Positions 57,481-64,000 of a stretch of DNA of 64,000 nt are shown here, in pieces (within the stretch, counting starts at the first letter, position 1; each line of letters opens with the position of its first letter). Location of the stretch: assembly GCA_033439255.1 (NCBI GenBank), contig CM065887.1, forward strand, positions 1,240,001 to 1,304,000, read 5' to 3'. The DNA is from Hericium rajendrae. Lineage: Eukaryota; Basidiomycota; Agaricomycetes; Russulales; Hericiaceae. The notes beneath the pieces are model-generated. The model had not been told where the DNA came from. It was given only the letters and a program-made list of their open reading frames with translations, and made no database searches. The position numbers and the translations under genes were made by a program.

Positions 57481-58640
57481 TTCCCCTGCGCTCGTCGCGA
57501 TCATCGAAGAATCGGTGCGACAAGGAACAACTGTCGCTCAAGCTGTCACCACCGGGCGAGACGACTCGGAAGCACCGCGAGAAGATACGCTGCATCCCGC
57601 TCGGTGCCGATGGACTAGACATCGGGAAGTATGTCCGAGTCCGCTTGCATGCAGCTGACTCGACTCGAATGTAATGAGCGACATGGCGTCGCGGCAGCGA
57701 TGTCATGCTCTGGGTCCTGACCACCCTCACATACGTGCAGTGCTGCGGCGCCCGAGGTCATCTACCACGATCCAGCGCCACGCGCTCGTGTCTTCTCCAC
57801 CGAACTTGAGAGCGCCAGGCGCATTCTCATCGTTGACAGGATTTCATGGCAGTGTCCGATTGTTAATGAGAATCGAGCAGGAGTCTGAGCGCTTTCTGTA
57901 ACTAGTTAGTTGGTCTAAAATACTGCAGTCGTTCTGTATAATTGCATTAGTTGAATGAGTATAATTGCTATAAATTTGCTGTCGTGATTTTATCGACAAT
58001 GTCAGGCTGCTTTCTCTATTTGTTGCGAACGAACGTGAAGTTCGGAACGGATTCGCTCGTGCAGGCGCGTGTGGTGTTGACTTGTTGATCGCCGCGGTGC
58101 ACGTTCCCAAGGCTCAACGTCGCTCAGTCCCGCATTCCACTGGTCTTCTGCCAGTCTCTCTACTCAGCCACATATCTGGCGGGTCGAGGATACCATCTCG
58201 GCAGACAACACGGCTGCTATCCGGCACCACCGAAGATATGCTCGCTCAGTCGCATTTTTGTCGCTGACGCCGTTCCCACAGGCATCTTTGTCTGAATATG
58301 ATCTCTCGTGCACCGAACCGCATCGTGATGAGCTGCAGGTACAATGACTCAGATACAAGGATGCTAGTACGAAACACTAGATGAGTCCAACCTGAACGAG
58401 GACTTGAGGTTATAGTACTTACTTCCTTAAGGCAACGACCACGCTGCTTTCTTTATTCTGTGGCCTCCAAGCGTATTCTCATCCAATCTCACAAGAACAG
58501 CCTGCCCGTGTTAGATCTGGAATGGTCGAGACCTTCAAATGATTGTTCCCATATTTACGGTCGATTCATTTCCCTCAGAATAAGGTGAGGCCGTCTCGAC
58601 TCATTGCCATATCGTACTTGTAATGTAGCTGAGCGTAAGA
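57481..58640. other. Intergenic, no recognisable gene
   Basis: Sequence after the diverged repeats. No family-like frame, RNA gene or repeat end was found. Confidence 0.4.
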
Positions 58641-59436
58641 CAGGCATTGTTGCAGCGGCGATCACGATTCCCTCGCAACGAATTCTGTAAGATCACTAGC
58701 CACGTTGGCAATATGAGAGTGAGTGCATCAGCCGGTCACAATTCCGATTCAGCCCAATCCGAGACAGGGCACAGACAGCCTGTGGCCTTCTTGTGGACCG
58801 CATCATCGGGTGCCATACCAAGTGGGTACAAGATGTCACCACCACAATATTGCACATCTTACGACACAGGTCCAGCCCTATCTTCTAGTTCATACCCATT
58901 TCTTGCATAGCACGAGCTTGTGAATCCTCTCCGTCATGATCGCCGGGCAACTCCCACTAGGAAAAACCTCTGGTCCCTTTGCCATATGTGTGAGAACAGA
59001 AACGAAGCCCTTGTTGCATACATTCTCCGTGCACCAGATCTGAACAGCAACGGACATTATCGTGTGAATTGTTTCAGAAAGTGAGCTTGCAGAACATCTT
59101 AATTGTGATTGGTAGCAAGGGAGTCAGCCCATATTTCTCAGCAATTCTATGCCGGTCTTCGCATCATGGAGGGAATTTGTGATCGAGATCCAGAGTCGCT
59201 CTCACCGAAGAAAGTCCAGCTTTTAAAAGATGGCTCAGATGAACAGGATACACCAGCATTGAGTCTCAGGATGCTTCGAGAGACATCGAATGACATTCAA
59301 GTTCACCGAAGGATCCTCAAAAAGGCTAAGCCAACGTGTCACAGTAAGTGGTGATGTCCTGTCAGCATGGCGTCAGCATCAGCGGCTAACTGTCAGATTG
59401 ACACAATTCTCAGCAGCGAAGCGCGGGCCGCGCAGA

Positions 59437-59444
59437 GCAAATGT
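59437..59444 (+). other. 8-bp target site duplication, left copy
   Basis: GCAAATGT flanks the left end of the transposon and is repeated exactly at 60597-60604. Confidence 0.85.
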
Positions 59445-60596
59445 CAAGGGGGGTGCGGGATGTTAATCCGGGACAGGGGGTTAGGTAGTTAGTTAGGGTG
59501 TAGGTTGGCTTACCAGAAATATTGACCGTACAAATGTAAACCCACCTTAGGGTTAAAGTTGCCTTATTGGGATACCACCACATATCCTGTCTCGCATCGA
59601 AAAGTTCCAAAATTCTGCAAAGATAGCATCCAAGCAGCAAGGTTTCATCTATTTATCATACAGGATGGTGCAGCAACACTTGCTATCCCACTTCATACAC
59701 AGATGGACCCACCGATCGACCGCAACTATCCGATCAGAGCGAAACTAACAGCGATAGCGACCAAGGGTATGGTAGTATCCAAGGTGGGGCGGTTGACGAC
59801 ACAGTGAGTGATGGACTGTACGACGAAGATGCCGCAGAACGGGGATATGATGGGATAGTTGGAGAGTTCGTGAATGCCGTAGAGGTGTCAGACAAAGGAA
59901 CAGGGGTGGGCGCAACAGATCACGGTGCTGCGAAAGGCGAGCTATCGGTGAATGGTGCGACAGATACAGGTGAGATCGTTCGGCTGGTTAGTGACGACTT
60001 TTCAGACGCACCTGACCCTCTGATTTCCGCCGCCTCCAATTCTGTCGCCATCGCCGTTGCAACTGAAGCTCAGCCGATCGAAGCCGCGGGTCCCGAGCAA
60101 TCGAGTGCCACGGCACCGGCCCTGCAGTCGACTTCGTTAACCAGTCGGCCCCAATGAAAGCGAAAGGAGAGAGATCTCATTGAGATAAAGAACTATATTT
60201 GTGGGGAGCAGGCACGAGCTGGAGGAAACGACGTTGTTGAATGCGGAAAGCCCGGCTGCGAGACTCAATGGGTGAGTGTTGATAAAGGGGATTAGCTCTG
60301 CAACTATACTCACCAGTGTTTTAGTACCATCTAGACTGCGTATACCTCAATATGACACCAAGGCGATGGACATGCGAGACGTGCACCGAAGGACAAAGAG
60401 GAAAACAGTGTAGAGAGTGATATCAACGTGCGGGGTACTAGTGCGGGGTACAGGAGATAAGAGTTCAACAAATCTTATCTTATCAATTTCCATATTGGGA
60501 CATGTGCCTGATTACATACGTACTTAGTCCGACCGTATGACCCACTACCAGAAATTTCGACCATATGTTTTCTTTTAACATCCCGCACCCCCCTTG
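59445..60596 (+). mobile_element. Non-autonomous hAT-type DNA transposon, complete ends
   Basis: The 1152-bp element has perfect 22-bp terminal inverted repeats, beginning CAAGGGGGGTGCGGGATG at 59445 and ending with the complement at 60596. It is flanked by 8-bp direct repeats GCAAATGT (59437-59444 and 60597-60604). An 8-bp duplication is the hallmark of the hAT superfamily (and of a few others such as P and Kolobok-like groups with different lengths). Near each end lies a further direct repeat, ACCAGAAATATTGACCGTA at about 59513 and ACCAGAAATTTCGACCATA at about 60547, as transposase-binding subterminal sites often are. No transposase motif is seen in any frame, so it must be moved in trans. 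The perfect ends and duplication point to a recent insertion. An open frame at 59804-60157 has no transposase features. Confidence 0.88.
59804..60157 (+). CDS. Open frame inside the hAT-type element
   Basis: The frame encodes 117 residues, acidic and Ala/Val/Ser-rich (GYDGIVGEFVNAVEVSDKG, PLISAASNSVAIAVATEA). It shows no catalytic or DNA-binding motif. It could be captured host sequence, as in Pack-type elements, an internal remnant of an ancestral transposon, or a chance frame. Confidence 0.25.
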   Translation: MSDGLYDEDAAERGYDGIVGEFVNAVEVSDKGTGVGATDHGAAKGELSVNGATDTGEIVRLVSDDFSDAPDPLISAASNSVAIAVATEAQPIEAAGPEQSSATAPALQSTSLTSRPQ

Positions 60597-60604
60597 GCAA
60601 ATGT
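60597..60604 (+). other. 8-bp target site duplication, right copy
   Basis: GCAAATGT directly follows the right terminal inverted repeat, identical to 59437-59444. Confidence 0.85.
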
Positions 60605-61115
60605 ACTCCGGGCGAAGCTTCGGGCGCTGATGCAAGCCTCCTTGGGTATGGAATCCACTTCTGTCTCATCACCGTCAAATTTAATTTGGTTTCTCACCAT
60701 TCTTCCTCTAGTGCACGTAACAAGGGACAAAGATGCGAAGATGTGCTGGGCAGAATACGGACAGAAGGTTGTTGTAAAATACCAGGTTGATGTCGAGGGA
60801 TGGCCTGGGCCAGAGGCAGGGCCCGATCGTGTGTCATTCAGTGACCTGAGCAAGCAGACGCTGTGTGTAAAGCCGCTCGAACAGCTTATTCGATTGTGGG
60901 AGCTCGGTCACACGCGGTTCAGGCCACTTTCGGAAGCAGAATTTCTCGAGTGGGAGGAGTTTCAGGCAGCGTGCGAAGCAGATGGACAGCTGAAAAATTG
61001 GCATGTAGATGTGGGAGACCGACGGCCACATGTCCAGAAGGGACCAGCAGGGAGGCATAAAAAGCAAATTCAGTACACGACAACAGACAGATATGTATGG
61101 GATGAGACCCCGTAG

Positions 61116-61640
61116 ACAGATGAAATATATTATCTTGCACCGCAGGAACGTACAAGACTTGGTGGTGACTTAGTATAATTCGAACACATTGCGTTAGACG
61201 TAACGATGGGGATTACCTAACTGACATTGAGTAAACTCCGGCACGGAGGAAAGCATGTTCATCCGTTCCAATTTCTGTTCCACGCTTCAAGGCTGCCCAC
61301 ATTGGTAGTGAAATCATTTCCCTTCCCCTTTTTCCTCGCTATCTTTTCCCTAGTACTGTGTGCCCAACATCAACCCCGTCGCACAAGATGTAAGTGCTTT
61401 TACCATTTTGTCTTAAATTTTTGTACTTACCTTGCATGCCAGATCTCAACCGAGCAGCGAGCGACCATAGCGTCGTTACTCGCAATGCTCCATCACAGGT
61501 GCGAGCTCGCTATTCATGTGGCCACGTAGCATGTCGTGCATTGATGTGCTGCTAAACCCGTTAGCGTCAGCAAAGAACGTCGTCCAGCTTTCGCACAGGG
61601 TGCATGACAAGTACTTCCATATGTGCGATGCCCTTGACAT
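61116..61640. other. Intergenic between orphan gene and tandem arrays
   Basis: About 500 bases with no supported gene. The plus frame at 61227-61529 has a hydrophobic start (LVVKSFPFPFFLAIFSLVL) but no family pattern. Confidence 0.4.
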
Positions 61641-62840
61641 CCTAGTAAGTCGGTAACCCTTGTAACTAGCTGAGCTTCACGAGCACTAACCTGTACTCTC
61701 AGAAGATCCATTTTGTCTGCCGTTTTTCAAAGTTCGGTGGCCCGCGCCGAGCGGCAACCATGTCCTTCGGTTAAGGCCTTCGATTTCAGGGCAAACCAAG
61801 CCCCGACAATATCTGCGCGCTGCTGGGTGCAACCCAGCAAGCTCGATCCATTCCGTCCCATGCTCGCATGGGTCCACATTCGCCGTGAGCATGTTGCATC
61901 CAGATTCGGGCACAGCACGACGGCCGTGATCGGGCGAGGTTTGCAAGTGTGCACACTGTGTTTCTGCATCCCGGTAAGTCATCTTTTATCGAAAACAGCC
62001 GTGCTGAAAGGGTACTCACCTGGGCTCCCAGAAAATGAGCTTTCGGCGCCCAAATCCCAGGATCCAGAGGCCCGCGCCGAGCGGCCTGACGGTCCATAGG
62101 ATAAAGCTTCCGACATGAGCGCCGGAGCGGCGCTCACAGTCCTGCTTGATGAGAGGCGGGCGCAGCCCGCCGGACGCATTTGCGTGTGGAAAGCGCGGGT
62201 TGTACGGGGTTGTACAGTGCCTTTTTACGTCCCTGTAAGCTGTTTTCGCTGACGATTAGCCGAGTTCTCTTGAGGCTCACCTGGTTTCCAAAACTCCAGA
62301 ATCCAGTGGCCCGCGCCGAGTGGCCTACTGGTTCGTAGGACAATGCCTACGAAGTGAGTGTCAGTTTGACGCTCACATCGCGCTTGCGAGAGGCGGACGA
62401 AGCCCGCCGGATCCGTCCATGTGCATGGCACGAGTTTTGATGGTGTCTGCAGTGCAATCTCGTATACTCGTAAGTCATTCTTAGTTATACTCAATCGAGG
62501 AAGCTTGCGACTTACCTGAGCCCCCTGAAAACCCTTTTTTGTACCCAAAATCCCAGGGTCAAAAGGCCCGCGCGTTCGTGGGTCATGTAGACAAAGTTCA
62601 CGTCAGCGGGCTTCCGCTGATGTTGTCCGCGAGCACGGGACGCAGCCCTGTGTGTGCTCTGAATTATCAGTGAGTACTTAACGCAAAATGAGCCGAGGCA
62701 AATGGGGGACTCACCAGGCCCATCACAAGGAAGCCTTTTCCATCGAGATTCCTGAGATTTCGAAGCCTGCGCCAAGCAGCGAGCACGCTCAAACGATAAA
62801 GCTTCCAAGTATACGTCGCGCGTGTGCACGATCGGACCAT
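61640..62840. repeat. Tandem array 1, about 200-330-bp units, four to five copies
   Basis: The marker CCCGCGCCGAGCGGC and its variants recur at about 61741, 62073, 62312, 62567 and 62767. Each unit also has a GTAAG(T/C) or GTGAGT word near its start (about 61645, 61974, 62236, 62470, 62668), then CTCACCTGG or CTTACCTGAG, a CCAAAATCCCAG-like word before the marker and, in the better copies, GAGAGGCGGxCGxAGCCCGCCGGA. Units have diverged strongly. No long frame crosses them. Confidence 0.75.
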
Positions 62841-63197
62841 GCGAGGGCGTCATCGTCAAGTAGACAACTCTGCCTGCCAGTCGTGTGCCCTTGCCACCTT
62901 CATTCCAACTCTTGTGACGTTTCCGACTTGTCATGGCAAGTCAGTTGCGGCTGAGCGGTCACCGTCGTATTTCAAGTTCCCGTCACGTAAGAGGTCCGCC
63001 GTGCTGGCTTCGTTCCATCCATTTGTTGCTGTGTTTCCCAGGACAAAGGGCGGATCGAGCAACGGCGGCACAGAGAACATAAGCTCTGCAGGATCAGAGG
63101 TGAGTATTATTGTGGTGTTCGAGATTCCACTAACTGACCATGATCAGCAGGATCCATCGCATTCAGATGGGTCGCACGCTTGAACAATCAGACCCAA

Positions 63198-63334
63198 GGG
63201 CGTCATCGTCAAGTAGATGGCTCTTCGCGTTCCTGTCGCATCCACTCGCCGGTGTTCTGGATTTGTGAGGGCGACGCGCTGGAGACCGGGATAAGGCACG
63301 TCTCGACTGGCCCATCTAACTTGACGATGACACC
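63198..63334. repeat. Inverted repeat within array 2, unit 2
   Basis: GGGCGTCATCGTCAAGTAGATGG at its left is mirrored by CCATCTAACTTGACGATGAC at its right end (63312-63334), about 21 of 23 positions matching, with about 90 bases between the arms. Confidence 0.75.
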
Positions 63335-63594
63335 AGAGTCGAACGGAGCGTCCGTCCCTGCGTCCCTCAGTCCGTGGCGCCGGAATCACTTGCTCGTTCT
63401 TCGCTGTGCTGCCGCGCATCGAGCGACAGGACTTGCATTCGAATACAGGCGGCGGGGATTCGTGGCGCATGGAACATAAGTGCTGCGGGGTGTCAGGTAA
63501 GTGTTATTGCCGTGTTCGAGATTCCACTGAAAGTGAATGAATTTCAGGATCTGTAGTGCCCGGATGAGTCGCCCGCTCGAACGATCAGACGCAA

Positions 63595-63733
63595 GGGCGT
63601 CATCGTCAAGTAACTGACGTCGCTCGCAAGCTCCACGTTCATGTCGCAATCATTCGCCGACTTTCCGGACTTCTGAGGTGATTCGTGGGCAAGGCGCGTC
63701 TCAGCCAGTGCGTCTAACTTGACGATGACGCCC
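63595..63733. repeat. Inverted repeat within array 2, unit 3
   Basis: The same arrangement as in the previous unit: GGGCGTCATCGTCAAGT at 63595 and its complement ACTTGACGATGACGCCC ending at 63733. The whole segment is 139 bp, against 137 bp in unit 2. Confidence 0.75.
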
Positions 63734-64000
63734 GAGTCGAGTGATGCGTCCGTCCGTCCGTTATTGCCACCGGAACGCCTCGTTTGTTCGCTGACGTGCT
63801 TCTCAGGACAAAGCGCGCGTCAAACAGCAGCGCTAGTATGCCAATGCAGGCAACAGGAATTGCAGGCCCAGAGAAGATAGATGCTGGGTTGTCCGAGTAA
63901 GTGTTATGATGCTCATGGAGATTGCACCAACTGACCGTGATTTTCAGGACATTTGCACTGCGAGTTGTCGCGCGCGACTGCGACGCATGGGCGTCATCAT

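Larger units (their letters stand above)
58960..61115 (+). pseudogene. Orphan agaricomycete gene split by a DNA transposon
   Basis: An exon at about 59112-59344 reads RESAHISQQFYAGLRIMEGI, LSPKKVQLLKDGSDEQD and RMLRETSNDIQVHRRIL, with a donor GTAAGT after CACA. The next exon begins at about 59414 (AKRGPRRAN), is cut by the inserted element at 59445-60596, and resumes after it with VLRAKLRALMQASLG, MCWAEYGQKVVVKYQVDVEGW, LEQLIRLWELGHTRFRPLSE and WHVDVGDRRPHVQKG to the TAG at 61113-61115. The block W-x-Y-x2-KVVVKY-V-x2-GWP recalls a domain found in many lineage-specific agaricomycete proteins of unknown role. The 5' end is not fixed. The host frame is the same on both sides of the insertion, so the insertion broke a gene that was otherwise open here. 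Confidence 0.6.
62845..64000. repeat. Tandem array 2, about 395-bp units, continuing past the window
   Basis: The word GGGCGTCATCGTCAAGT starts at 62845, 63198 and 63595, and again (GGGCGTCATCAT) at 63989, so units are 353, 397 and 394 bp. Other shared words keep the same spacing: CAGGACAAAG, GAACATAAGxxCTGC (about 63077 and 63473), GAGTATT/AAGTGTTATT followed by GTGTTCGAGATTCCACT (about 63116 and 63512) and TTTCAGGA before the unit end. At least three units are present and the array runs off the right edge. Confidence 0.85.

Noticed and set aside
61640-64000. CRISPR-like array
   Set aside because: Units are hundreds of bases long, diverged, without constant short repeats and unique spacers; the genome is eukaryotic.

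Overview
The window looks like nuclear DNA of a filamentous basidiomycete, most likely a wood- or litter-dwelling Agaricomycete. Almost every conserved gene is cut by many short introns (about 45-70 bases, GTRNGY donors, CTNAC-like branch sites), the coding regions are GC-rich, and the families are typical of that group (MED1, a RAX2-type cell-polarity protein, a Clr4/SUV39-type H3K9 methyltransferase, MYND/Mss51-like and BTB proteins). The species call is inference. I found no viral or retroviral element.

Left part (1-41,400) is ordinary gene-rich chromosome. In order: a damaged calycin-like gene (32-790) and a degenerate minisatellite (about 924-1930); GOT1 (2412-3114) convergent with a 14-exon fucose-permease-type MFS transporter (3304-5495, minus); MED1 (minus) and a Kelch protein (minus); a small orphan (minus); a complex I accessory subunit (11828-12435); a multi-pass membrane protein (13857-14909); two small orphans (minus); the large RAX2-like polarity protein with a C-terminal SH3 domain (18601-23058); the pre-60S factor REI1 (minus), whose stop codon is a separate exon; a broken MYND/Mss51-type gene (27974-29197); the H3K9 methyltransferase (29665-34926, minus); ATP synthase OSCP (minus); an OPT peptide transporter (37011-39964); and a BTB protein (40354-41382).

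The region 41,880-45,650 is a debris zone: an aspartate aminotransferase fragment and an unrecognised spliced gene with a frameshift. Both flanks of that gene recur, inverted and without the central 2.56 kb, at 53,660-54,290. Between the copies lie a second MFS transporter (46030-49009, minus), an intact tRNA-Gly(UCC) (49412-49483) and a gene resembling SLF2/CANIN SMC5-6 loading factors with a PIP-like N-terminus (49961-53491, minus).

From 53.6 kb to the right edge the sequence is mostly repeats: degenerate units near 55.0-57.4 kb, an orphan gene whose last exon is split by a complete non-autonomous hAT-type DNA transposon (59445-60596, perfect 22-bp terminal inverted repeats, 8-bp target duplication), then two tandem arrays (about 240-bp units at 61.7-62.8 kb and about 395-bp units from 62.84 kb past the edge). 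This end looks heterochromatic or subtelomeric, which is inference.

Functionally the window mixes housekeeping genes (secretion, respiration, ribosome assembly, transcription, chromatin) with three transporters. There is no sign of an operon-like cluster or secondary-metabolite cluster.
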